Of a stretch of DNA of 13,000 bases, positions 5,025 through 11,833 are shown piece after piece. Below the pieces are notes generated by a model, which was not told the DNA's origin, did not search any database, and saw only the letters and a program-made list of their open reading frames with translations. The stretch is taken from positions 1 through 13,000 of the forward strand of contig JBJXFQ010000097.1 of the NCBI GenBank assembly GCA_046155605.1. The letters run 5' to 3'. A program made the translations under genes and the position numbers. Each line of letters starts with the position of its first letter. The stretch's first letter is position 1. This DNA is from JAEUIZ01 sp046155605 (GTDB taxonomy: Bacteria; Planctomycetota; Phycisphaerae; Phycisphaerales; UBA1924).

Positions 5025-7328
5025 ATGGCCCCCGCCACCCTCTTCGGAATGGAAGACGAACCGCGCGGGCCGTACGTCCGCGTCGCGCTCCATCGCCGCG
5101 CCGGCCGTGAAGAAAGCCTTACCTACCGCGCGCCCTCGCTCCTCCCCGTCGGCCAACTTGTCGAAGTCCCGCTCGCCTCTCGCACCGTCACCGGCATCGT
5201 CATCGCCGGCGGCCATGACGAAATCCTCGACGGCATCTCTCCCGCTCGCGTCAAACCCCTCGCCCGCGTCCGCCCCGCACGCCTCCCCGAGCCCCTCGTC
5301 GATCTCGCTCGCTGGATCGGCGCCTATTACGTCTGCCCCCTCGGCATCGTCCTCGCCACCATGATGCCCGCCGCCGTCCGCCGCGGCGTCGGCACCGTCC
5401 GCGAACTCAAGCCCGTCTGCCCAGAACTCGCCTCCGCAGCGCTCGCCAACGCCTCCAAGGCCACCATCAAGGCCTGGGATGCCGTGCAAGCGCTCGACTG
5501 GAACGGTTCCCGCTCCGCCGCCACGCTCGCCCGCGCGCTCGGCCACAAAACCAGCGCCACCGTCCGCCGCCTCCAATCCGCCGGCCTGCTCGAATCCATC
5601 GATGCCGTCCGCCCCTCCGTCGGCATTCCCGATTCCTCCACCACCGAATCGCGCCCCGCTCAGCCCATCCACTGGACCGCCACCCAGCGCTCCGTCATCG
5701 ACGGCATCGCCGCCTCGCTCGGCTCCTTCGGCGTCCACCTCCTCCACGGCGTCACCGGCTCCGGCAAGACCGAGGTCTACATGGCCCTCGCTCATCACGC
5801 GCTGCAACGCCTCGCCACCACCCTCATTCTCGTCCCCGAAATCGCCCTCACGCCCCAACTCTCCGCACGCTTCATCGCCCGCTTCGGCCCACGCGTCGCC
5901 GTCCTCCACTCCGGCCTCTCAGCCGCCGAACGAAGCCGCCAATGGGCCCGCGCCGCCGACGAAGGCCACGAAGGTGCCGCCCTCGTCATCGGCGCTCGCT
6001 CCGCCGTCTTCGCGCCCCTCCCGCGACTCGGCCTCATCATCGTCGACGAGGAGCACGCCACCGATTACAAGCAGGACCAGGCCCCTCGCTTCCACGCTCG
6101 CGACGTCGCCATCAAGCGCGCCCAGATGCAAGGCTGCGCCGTCGTCCTCGGCTCGGCCACGCCCTCCCTCGAATCCTGGGCCAACGCCGCCTCGGGTCGT
6201 TACTCGCTCTGGCGGCTGCCCGAGCGCGTCGCCGGCGGACGCCTCCCTCGCGTCGAGATCATCGACCTCGCCCGTGAACGACGCGATGGTGCCGATGCCT
6301 CATCCCACACCAACGCCGCCCTCTCCCGCGTCGGCGCACTCGGCCCCACCCTCCGTCAGGCCATCGCCGACACCCTCCGCGACGACGGTCAGATCATCAT
6401 CCTCATCAACCGCCGCGGCCACGCCCACTACGTCTGCTGCCCCTCCGCCAACTGCGGCTGGGTACTCACCTGCGCCGAGTGCGACGCCTCCATGGTCATC
6501 CATCGCTCCCGCGCCGGCCGCCTCGCACGCTGCCACCACTGCCTCGCCGAACAGATCATCGCCGCCGATTGCCCAGCCTGCGGCCGCCGCGCCATCGCCA
6601 TCGGCTCGGGCACCCAGCGCGTCGAGGAAGAACTCGCACGCTTTGGCCTCGAGCCCGGCCGCTCCCTCATCCGCGCCGACGGCGACACCATGCGAACCGC
6701 ACGCGACTGGACCAACGTCCTCGCAGGCCTCGCCAACGGCTCCGTCCGCGTCCTCGTCGGCACCCAGATGGTCGCCAAGGGACTCGACTTCCCCAACGTC
6801 CGCCTCGTCGGCGTCGTCAATGCCGATACCGCCCTCGCCCTCCCCGACTTCCGCGCCGACGAGCGCACCTTCCAACTCGTCAGCCAGGTCGCCGGGCGCG
6901 CGGGCCGCGGCGAAGCCCCCGGGCGCGTCATCGTCCAGACCGTCAACCCCCGCCAACCCGCCATCCTTCTCGCCGCCGCCCACGACTTCGAGTCCTTCGC
7001 CCGGCGCGAGATCGAACTCCGTCGGGCCGCGGGACTCCCACCCGTGTCGCGCCTCGCCCGCATCGTCGTGCGCGATGAAGACCTCTCCAAGGCCACCGCA
7101 CGCGCAGAGCGGCTCGCCGAGGCCCTCCGCCGCGCCGACGGCCTCCGCGTCGAAGGCCCCGCTCCCTGCCCCATCGCCCGCATCGCCGGCTATCACCGCG
7201 TCGGGCTCGACGCCTACGCCGAATCCTCCGGCCCGCTCACCCGCGCACTCGGCACCCTCCGCGCCGCGGGCCTCCTCATCAGCGACGCCCGCACCGCCGT
7301 CGATGTCGATCCCGTCGCGCTGACATAG
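5025..7328 (+). CDS. priA: Primosomal replication-restart helicase PriA
   Basis: PriA is a superfamily 2 DNA helicase that recognises stalled forks and reloads the replisome. The 767-residue product has the N-terminal 3'-end-binding domain (YVRVAL...LVEVPLASRTVTGIV, about 15-65), Walker A GVTGSGKT at 242-249, the DEEH box at 341-344, the motif VLGSATPSLESW, and the motif GTQMVAKGLDFPNV. Motif VI is QVAGRAGRG. A zinc-binding insert lies at about 471-519 with cysteines at 471, 472, 477, 483, 486, 503, 506, 516 and 519. The first pair is spaced C-x4-C (472/477) or C-x5-C rather than the C-x2-C of the E. coli protein. The ATG at 5025 is preferred, though ATG 5049 also fits and would leave 39 bp to carA; neither has a clear Shine-Dalgarno. 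It is divergent from carA and convergent with the pirin gene. Family assignment is secure; the exact start is not. Confidence 0.96.
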   Translation: MAPATLFGMEDEPRGPYVRVALHRRAGREESLTYRAPSLLPVGQLVEVPLASRTVTGIVIAGGHDEILDGISPARVKPLARVRPARLPEPLVDLARWIGAYYVCPLGIVLATMMPAAVRRGVGTVRELKPVCPELASAALANASKATIKAWDAVQALDWNGSRSAATLARALGHKTSATVRRLQSAGLLESIDAVRPSVGIPDSSTTESRPAQPIHWTATQRSVIDGIAASLGSFGVHLLHGVTGSGKTEVYMALAHHALQRLATTLILVPEIALTPQLSARFIARFGPRVAVLHSGLSAAERSRQWARAADEGHEGAALVIGARSAVFAPLPRLGLIIVDEEHATDYKQDQAPRFHARDVAIKRAQMQGCAVVLGSATPSLESWANAASGRYSLWRLPERVAGGRLPRVEIIDLARERRDGADASSHTNAALSRVGALGPTLRQAIADTLRDDGQIIILINRRGHAHYVCCPSANCGWVLTCAECDASMVIHRSRAGRLARCHHCLAEQIIAADCPACGRRAIAIGSGTQRVEEELARFGLEPGRSLIRADGDTMRTARDWTNVLAGLANGSVRVLVGTQMVAKGLDFPNVRLVGVVNADTALALPDFRADERTFQLVSQVAGRAGRGEAPGRVIVQTVNPRQPAILLAAAHDFESFARREIELRRAAGLPPVSRLARIVVRDEDLSKATARAERLAEALRRADGLRVEGPAPCPIARIAGYHRVGLDAYAESSGPLTRALGTLRAAGLLISDARTAVDVDPVALT

Positions 7329-7356
7329 AACCGAGCGTTTGGCTTGCGCACTGCTC

Positions 7357-7428
7357 TTGGGTACATCGACGGTCCCCGTCGATTCTTCGTCTTCGCCTGG
7401 GTACCCCGCCACTCCGTGGCGGTCTTCG
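7357..7428. repeat. Two tandem hairpin repeats with conserved flanks (family B)
   Basis: Two hairpins follow one another in the priA-pirin gap, both flanked by TGGGTAC on the left and TCTTCG on the right, and both with the loop TCC. Copy 1 has arms ATCGACGG/CCGTCGAT (7365-7372, 7376-7383). Copy 2 has arms CCGCCAC/GTGGCGG (7406-7412, 7416-7422). The arms differ between copies yet pair perfectly in each. A third copy lies at 10784-10813. They may act on RNA 3' ends or be mobile REP-like units; function is unknown. Confidence 0.75.
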
Positions 7429-7436
7429 CGGGTGCC

Positions 7437-7463
7437 ATCAGTCAACCGCCCCGGTTGACTGAT
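7437..7463. terminator. Perfect 12-bp hairpin between convergent priA and pirin gene
   Basis: ATCAGTCAACCG (7437-7448) and CGGTTGACTGAT (7452-7463) pair perfectly around the loop CCC. The right arm ends seven bases before the pirin gene's stop codon (7471-7473 on the minus strand). It lies 109 bases past the priA stop. Position and stem strength suit a bidirectional transcription end, but neither side has a real T-run (GCTCTTCTC follows on the plus strand). It could equally be another member of the hairpin repeat cluster beside it. Confidence 0.5.
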
Positions 7464-7470
7464 GCTCTTC

Positions 7471-8172
7471 TCACGCCAGATCAAACGCCAGCACTTCCGA
7501 CGCTTCCTTCGCGCGGATCGTCACCGCCGCCGCATCGCTGATCGCCGCGCCATCCCCTTGTTTGAGTTCGACTCCATCAACCGTAATCGCGCCCCGCGCC
7601 ACCTGCACCCATCCATACCGCCCCGGCCCAAGCGTCAGCCGATCCTCCGCCCCCGCACGCAACTTCCCCGCCAGGAGCCGCGCGTCCGCGTTGATCGTGA
7701 TCGGCCCGCCGCCCTTTGTGGCCCCTGCCGCGACCACCCCCAGCCGATCCCGATACCCCGACTCATCCAGCGCAACCTCCGCATAATCCGGCTTCACGTT
7801 GCGCACGTTCGGCTCCAGCCAGATCTGCAGCAGATGCACCGCCTCGCTCCCGCTGGCGTTCGTCTCCGAATGCATCAGCCCCGTCCCCGCCGAGATCCGC
7901 TGCACCCGTCCCGGCACCAGGTCCGCCTGATGCCCCAGCGAGTCCTTGTGCCGCAGCGTCCCCGACAGCAAATACGTGATGATCTCCATGTTGTCGTGCG
8001 GATGCATCGAGAACCCGCGCCCGGGCGCGACCCGATCCTCGTTGATCACCCGCAGCCCGCGAAAGCCCATGTGCGCCGGGTCGTAATACCGCGCGAAACT
8101 GAACGTGTGCCGCGCGTCCAGCCACCCGTGGTCCTCGTGCCCCCGATCCTCCGACTTGCGAATCGTGATCAT
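7471..8172 (-). CDS. Pirin family protein (YhhW-like bicupin)
   Basis: The 233-residue product matches the short bacterial pirins such as E. coli YhhW, cupin-fold cytoplasmic proteins with a single metal. Several of these show quercetin 2,3-dioxygenase activity in vitro; their natural role is often unclear. The N-terminal cupin carries HTFSFARYYDP, then MHPHDNMEIITYLLSG and GTGLMHSETN. The metal ligands expected for the family, His57, His59, His101 and Glu103, are all present and at the same positions as reported for YhhW. The C-terminal cupin (about 150-233) includes GPGRYGWVQVARGAI. The ATG at 8172 gives the family N-terminus MITIRKSEDRG; the 13 codons upstream in frame add nothing expected. 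It is divergent from the transglutaminase-like gene (71 bp between starts) and convergent with priA. The protein family is secure; the substrate is unknown. Confidence 0.93.
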   Translation of the reverse strand: MITIRKSEDRGHEDHGWLDARHTFSFARYYDPAHMGFRGLRVINEDRVAPGRGFSMHPHDNMEIITYLLSGTLRHKDSLGHQADLVPGRVQRISAGTGLMHSETNASGSEAVHLLQIWLEPNVRNVKPDYAEVALDESGYRDRLGVVAAGATKGGGPITINADARLLAGKLRAGAEDRLTLGPGRYGWVQVARGAITVDGVELKQGDGAAISDAAAVTIRAKEASEVLAFDLA

Positions 8173-8215
8173 GCCACACCATAGGAGCCCCCCGAACCAT
8201 GCCACCTTCAACCCG

Positions 8216-8221
8216 TAGAAT
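8216..8221 (+). promoter_or_regulatory. Candidate -10 element for the transglutaminase-like gene
   Basis: TAGAAT matches five of six bases of the sigma-70 -10 consensus and lies 22 bases before the start codon at 8244. No convincing -35 element is found 16-18 bases upstream. Transcription would begin near 8228, leaving a short leader holding the ribosome site GGAG (8234-8237). Suggestive only. Confidence 0.3.
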
Positions 8222-8243
8222 CGCCGACCTCACGGAGCCCGCC

Positions 8244-9737
8244 ATGCCCACACTCCTCCAACGCCTCGTCCTCGTTCTCGCTCTCCTCGCGTCCTCCTCT
8301 CGCCTCCTCGCCATCGACGACTTCGACCGCTGGTACGCCCTCGAACTCGCCGGCCGGCGCGCCGGTTGGATGCACGGCTGGCAGAAAACCGACGGCGACC
8401 GCATCACCACCGGCACACGCATGGAGATCGGCATCGGACGCGGCCCCGCCGCCGTCCGTGTCAAAATGGAGTCCGAGTTCATCGAGACCAAGGCTGGCAA
8501 GCCCCTCTCCATGAAATCCGTCCAGCAACTCGGCGCCATCCCCACCACCACCTCCTACACCTTCGGCGATTCCGAACTCTCCATCGAGTCCACCCAGGGC
8601 GAACAGACCACCCGCTCCACCAAGCCCCTGCCCAAGGACGTCTGGCTCACCCCCGCCGCCGCCGGCGAGTACGTCCGCCAGCGACTCGCCGCGGGCGCCG
8701 ACATGATCGAGGTCCGCTCCATCGAGCCCACCACCGGCTCCGATGTCATCACCATCAAACGCGACAAACTCCAGAAGGTCACCCTCGAAGTCCTCGGCAA
8801 GCAGCACGATCTCGTCAAGTGCATCTCCACCTCCTCCGCCTCGCCCGGCATCGAATCCACCGAGTTCATCGACGCCCAGGGCGTCCCCGTCAAAACCACC
8901 ATCCCCCTCGGCGGCCTCAGCATGGCCGTCACCATGACCACCCGCGACGACGCCCTCACCGCCACCGGCGAAGCCCCAGAGGTCATGGTCAAAACCCTCG
9001 TCAAGCCCGACCGCGAGATCGCCAAGCCCCGCGGCACCAAGCACGCCGTCTACCTCCTCTCGCTCCCCGCCGACGACGGCGCTGCCGCCGCCATGCCCGC
9101 GCTCCCGACCACCGGTGCGCAAACCGTCGAGCCCGTCGATCAGGCCGCGCGCGTCCGTGTCAAGGCCGACGCCTGGTCGCCCGCCGATCCCGCCGACGTC
9201 GCCAACAAGGCCTTCGTCGCTTCCAGCACCATGATCAACGCCGAAGACCCCGAGATCGTGCGCCTCTCGAAGGAAGCCACCAACGGCGCGGGCGACGATC
9301 CCGTCCGCCGCGCCGAAGCCATCCGCGCCTTCGTCAGCCGTTACGTCACCGCCAAGGACCTCTCCGTCGGCTTCGCCACAGCCTCCGAGGTCGCCCGCTC
9401 GCGCCAGGGCGATTGCACCGAGCACGGCGCGCTCCTCATCGCCCTCCTCCGCGCCGACGGCATCCCCGCTCGCGCCGCCTCCGGTCTCATCTACGCCGAC
9501 CAGTTCGCGGGCGAGCGCGGCGTCTTCGGCTACCACATGTGGGCCCAGGCCCTCCTCACCATCGACGGCAAACCCCGCTGGGTCGATCTCGACGGCACCC
9601 TCCGAGGACTCCCCTTCGACGCCACACACATCACCATCGCTGTCAGCGCGCTCGCCGACGGCGAAGAGACCTCCTCCATGGCCGCCCTCCTGCCTCTGCT
9701 TGGCCGCCTCAAGATCAAGGTCGAGGAGATCGAGTGA
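8244..9737 (+). CDS. Exported transglutaminase-like (papain-fold) protein
   Basis: The ATG at 8244 starts a signal peptide (MPTLLQRLVLVLALLASSSRLLA) and has GGAG six bases upstream. The 497-residue product has an N-terminal region (about 25-330), probably beta-rich, that I do not assign. A transglutaminase-like domain follows at about 345-460. Its catalytic triad is visible: Cys391 in QGDCTEHGALL, His431 in GYHMWAQ and Asp448 in RWVDLDGT. Such domains in bacteria act as cysteine proteases, amide-exchange enzymes or peptide-binding modules outside the cytoplasm; the reaction here is not predictable. The gene overlaps the start of nnrD by four bases (GTGA), so the two are probably co-translated although an export protein and a cytoplasmic repair enzyme have no obvious link. 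It is transcribed divergently from the pirin gene. Confidence 0.9.
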   Translation: MPTLLQRLVLVLALLASSSRLLAIDDFDRWYALELAGRRAGWMHGWQKTDGDRITTGTRMEIGIGRGPAAVRVKMESEFIETKAGKPLSMKSVQQLGAIPTTTSYTFGDSELSIESTQGEQTTRSTKPLPKDVWLTPAAAGEYVRQRLAAGADMIEVRSIEPTTGSDVITIKRDKLQKVTLEVLGKQHDLVKCISTSSASPGIESTEFIDAQGVPVKTTIPLGGLSMAVTMTTRDDALTATGEAPEVMVKTLVKPDREIAKPRGTKHAVYLLSLPADDGAAAAMPALPTTGAQTVEPVDQAARVRVKADAWSPADPADVANKAFVASSTMINAEDPEIVRLSKEATNGAGDDPVRRAEAIRAFVSRYVTAKDLSVGFATASEVARSRQGDCTEHGALLIALLRADGIPARAASGLIYADQFAGERGVFGYHMWAQALLTIDGKPRWVDLDGTLRGLPFDATHITIAVSALADGEETSSMAALLPLLGRLKIKVEEIE

Positions 9738-10666
9738 CTCTGCCGCTGCTCCCACGCCGCGATCCGAGCGGGCACAAGGGCAGTTTCGGAACCGTCGCCG
9801 TCTTCGGCGGCTGCACCTCCGACGGCCGCCTCATGGTCGGCGCGCCGGCCCTCGCCGCGCTCGCCGCGCTCCGCGCCGGCGCCGGCCTCGCACGACTCTT
9901 CATGCCCCGCGACGCACTCGAAGCCGGCCTCGTCATCTGCCCTTCCGCCACCGGCCGCGCCCTCGACACCAACCCCGCCGGCGACCTCATCGCCCACCTC
10001 GCCGCCGAACGCTTCGATGACGCCGCCGACGAGTCCCACGCCATCGTCGTCGGCCCGGGCCTCGGCACCGGCCCCGGCGCGCAGGCCCTCGCCCTCCGCG
10101 CCGCCGGTTGCGACCGCTGCCCCATCATCCTCGACGCCGACGCCCTCAACTCGCTCGCCGACGTGCCCGAACTCGCCCGCGACTTCCGCGCTGCCGCCGT
10201 CCTCACCCCACACCCCGGCGAGTACCGCCGCCTCGCCGGCTCCCTCGGCATCTCGCTCGATCCCACCGATCCCGCCACACGCCCCCGCGCCGCCGAGGCC
10301 CTCGCCCAGCGCCTCGGATGCATCGTCGTCCTCAAAGGTGCCGGCACCGCCGTCAGCAACGGCCAGCAGACCTGGACCAACTCCACCGGCGGCCACGAAC
10401 TCGCCACCGCCGGCACCGGCGACACCCTCGCAGGCCTCATCGCCGGCCTCGCCGCTCAGCACGTCCGCCTCGGCACGCCGCTTGGCCCATCCAACGCGGC
10501 CGATCGTCCCGCCCTCTCCCTCTTCGATGCCGCTCGCATCGCCGTCGCCGCTCATGGCCGCGCGGGCGACCTCTGGCGCGAACGCGCTCACGCCTCCGCC
10601 GGCCTCCTCGCCGCCGAACTCGCCGACCTCTTCCCCGCCGCCCTCGAACCCCTGCGCGAACGCTAA
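9734..10666 (+). CDS. nnrD: ADP-dependent NAD(P)H-hydrate dehydratase
   Basis: NnrD converts the S form of damaged NADHX and NADPHX back to NADH and NADPH in the cytoplasm, using ADP. The 310-residue product has a ribokinase-like fold with family motifs in order: HKGSFGTVAVFGG near residue 13, AALAALRAGAGLARL, VGPGLGTGPG (Gly107 onward), LDADALNSLAD, LTPHPGEYRRLAG, VLKGAGTAV, and NSTGGHELATAGTGDTLAG with the catalytic Asp at about 230. The start is a GTG that shares four bases (GTGA) with the stop of the upstream gene. It gives the short N-terminus VTLPLLPRRDPSGHKG, expected of a stand-alone dehydratase. The partner epimerase domain (NnrE), often fused at the N-terminus, is absent here and must be elsewhere if present. 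It is convergent with the lipoprotein gene at 10837. Confidence 0.95.
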   Translation: MTLPLLPRRDPSGHKGSFGTVAVFGGCTSDGRLMVGAPALAALAALRAGAGLARLFMPRDALEAGLVICPSATGRALDTNPAGDLIAHLAAERFDDAADESHAIVVGPGLGTGPGAQALALRAAGCDRCPIILDADALNSLADVPELARDFRAAAVLTPHPGEYRRLAGSLGISLDPTDPATRPRAAEALAQRLGCIVVLKGAGTAVSNGQQTWTNSTGGHELATAGTGDTLAGLIAGLAAQHVRLGTPLGPSNAADRPALSLFDAARIAVAAHGRAGDLWRERAHASAGLLAAELADLFPAALEPLRER

Positions 10667-10783
10667 CGCACTTTCATTCGATCAACGAGCGGCCTCTTCA
10701 CCCTCCACCGTCGCCGATGGGGGGGCGGGGGAGGTGGCACGAGCGCGAGCGAGTGCCGGTCGAGGGCTCTTGGATCCCCGACT

Positions 10784-10813
10784 TGGGTACCCCGCCCCTC
10801 CGGGGCGGTCTTC
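10784..10813. repeat. Single hairpin repeat, family B third copy
   Basis: The left flank TTGGGTAC and right flank TCTTC match the repeats at 7357-7428. Between them the arms CCGCCCC (10792-10798) and GGGGCGG (10802-10808) pair around the loop TCC. Compared with the copy at 7406-7422 the arms differ by one compensated base pair. The 170-bp convergent gap holding it (10667-10836) also has a G-rich tract at about 10719-10737 and the short inverted repeat GGCAC/GTGCC around 10735-10756. I see no gene in the gap. Confidence 0.75.
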
Positions 10814-10836
10814 CTCTTCTCTTCATCCTCCCGATT

Positions 10837-11634
10837 TCACTTCACCCGCACCGTCACGCTCCCGTTGCTCGTCCGCACCGCCGACTCCTCGCCCTCGCCC
10901 CCAAACTTCACCAGCCGCTTCCCCCGGCTCGGCTTCTCGACCTCCACGCCCTTGGGCGTCACGATGCTCCCGTTGCTCGTCTCCACCCGCATCGTCCCCG
11001 CAAACGATCGCGTCACGTCCAGCGAAATCGCCCCGTTCGACGACCTCAACTCCACCGGCCCAGACCCCGCCACCTCCGCCGATATCGCCCCGTTCGATGT
11101 CCGCACCTTCAGCCGCCCGCTCACGCCTTCCACCTTCACGCTCCCGTTGCTCGTCTCCGCCTCCACCGGCCCATCGTGACCCGCCACCGTGATCCGTCCG
11201 TTCGATGTCTTCAACTTCGCCGGCCCGCTCATCCCCGACAGCGAAATCGACCCGTTCCCCGAATCGAGCGTCACCCCAACCGCATCCGGCAACGAAATCT
11301 CGAAACTGCAACCCTCCCGGCTCTGCCACTTATCCTCCGGCGGCCGCAACCGGATCGACACCACGTTTCCCTCGCTCCGATCCACCCGTAACTCCGACTC
11401 CTTGATCCTCTCTTCGCTCGCCATCCGCAGCATGGCCACGATCGTCAACTCGTTCCCCTCCGCACGCTTCACCACGATCGTCCCGTTCCGCGCCTTCACC
11501 TGCAGCCCGCTCCCTTGCACATGCGGCAACGGCGTCGTGATCGTCTGTTCCACCAGCGGCCCAAGACACCCCGACAGGCACACCATCGGCACCGCCGCCA
11601 GCCACCCCATCCGCGCCACCATCGTCGTCGCCAT
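10837..11634 (-). CDS. DUF4097-type beta-repeat lipoprotein
   Basis: The ATG at 11634 is chosen because GGAGG (11640-11644) stands five bases upstream. It also opens a lipoprotein signal with the lipobox LSGC, lipidated Cys at residue 23 of 265. The mature protein is a series of short beta-strand repeats of the form [TS]SNG-[SRA]-[IV]-x-[VL]. I count eight: RNGTIVV, GNGSISL, SNGRITV, SNGSVKV, SNGAISA, SNGAISL, SNGSIVT and SNGSVTV, running from about residue 49 to the C-terminus. This matches the DUF4097 (putative adhesin) beta-strand repeat family, likely a right-handed beta-helix or roll. One segment between about 70 and 125, containing EGCSFEISLPD, breaks the pattern as usual in the family. 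No enzymatic site is seen. The product is probably anchored to a membrane facing the periplasm; its role in this organism is unknown. It is divergent from thiE (199 bp between starts). Confidence 0.88.
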   Translation of the reverse strand: MATTMVARMGWLAAVPMVCLSGCLGPLVEQTITTPLPHVQGSGLQVKARNGTIVVKRAEGNELTIVAMLRMASEERIKESELRVDRSEGNVVSIRLRPPEDKWQSREGCSFEISLPDAVGVTLDSGNGSISLSGMSGPAKLKTSNGRITVAGHDGPVEAETSNGSVKVEGVSGRLKVRTSNGAISAEVAGSGPVELRSSNGAISLDVTRSFAGTMRVETSNGSIVTPKGVEVEKPSRGKRLVKFGGEGEESAVRTSNGSVTVRVK

Positions 11635-11746
11635 GACACCCTCCAACTCCCACCCCCGCGCCATCGACAATCATCCTGGCGTCCTTCTTTGGACCTTCCA
11701 GCCGCCCCTTTCACAGCATACCACGCCCATGATCGCTTTCTTCTGC

Positions 11747-11775
11747 GTGGCACCGGTCTCCAAACCGGTGACTAC
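11747..11775. repeat. Diverged single copy of palindromic repeat family A
   Basis: GTGG, then CACCGGT (11751-11757), loop CTCCAA, ACCGGTG (11764-11770) and ACTAC. The flanks match the tandem repeats at 1450-1534, but the stem has changed on both arms while still pairing. It lies in the 199-bp gap between the divergent lipoprotein and thiE starts, so it falls in the upstream region of both genes. No other signal in this gap is convincing. Confidence 0.7.
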
Positions 11776-11833
11776 ACCTCCTACCCCCAGTCTCCCTTCT
11801 CACCCTCTGCCCTCCCCCCGCGAACAATCCCCC

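Noticed and set aside
5010..5909. Extension of the carA frame by 300 codons upstream, across priA
   Set aside because: The extra residues are an acidic, glycine-rich low-complexity stretch antisense to convincing priA coding sequence. CarA homology begins at the ATG at 5009.
6300..7484. Minus-strand open frame opposite the priA helicase domain
   Set aside because: Same low-complexity antisense composition. The plus strand carries the PriA zinc and motif VI sequences.
7344..7541. Small plus-strand open frame starting in the priA-pirin gap
   Set aside because: Most of it is translated hairpin repeat, and it then runs antisense into the pirin gene.
8208..9755. Long minus-strand open frame opposite the transglutaminase-like gene
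   Set aside because: The translation is almost all G, D, E, A and V, typical of the antisense of C-ending codons in GC-rich DNA. The plus strand has a signal peptide, a catalytic triad and a ribosome site.
11729..11833. Upstream in-frame ATG giving a 35-residue longer ThiE
   Set aside because: The added segment is encoded by a palindromic repeat and a proline/serine low-complexity stretch. The conserved domain starts right after the GTG at 11834.
11635..11833. TPP riboswitch upstream of thiE
   Set aside because: I looked for the CTGAGA core and matching P2/P4 elements and found none on the plus strand.
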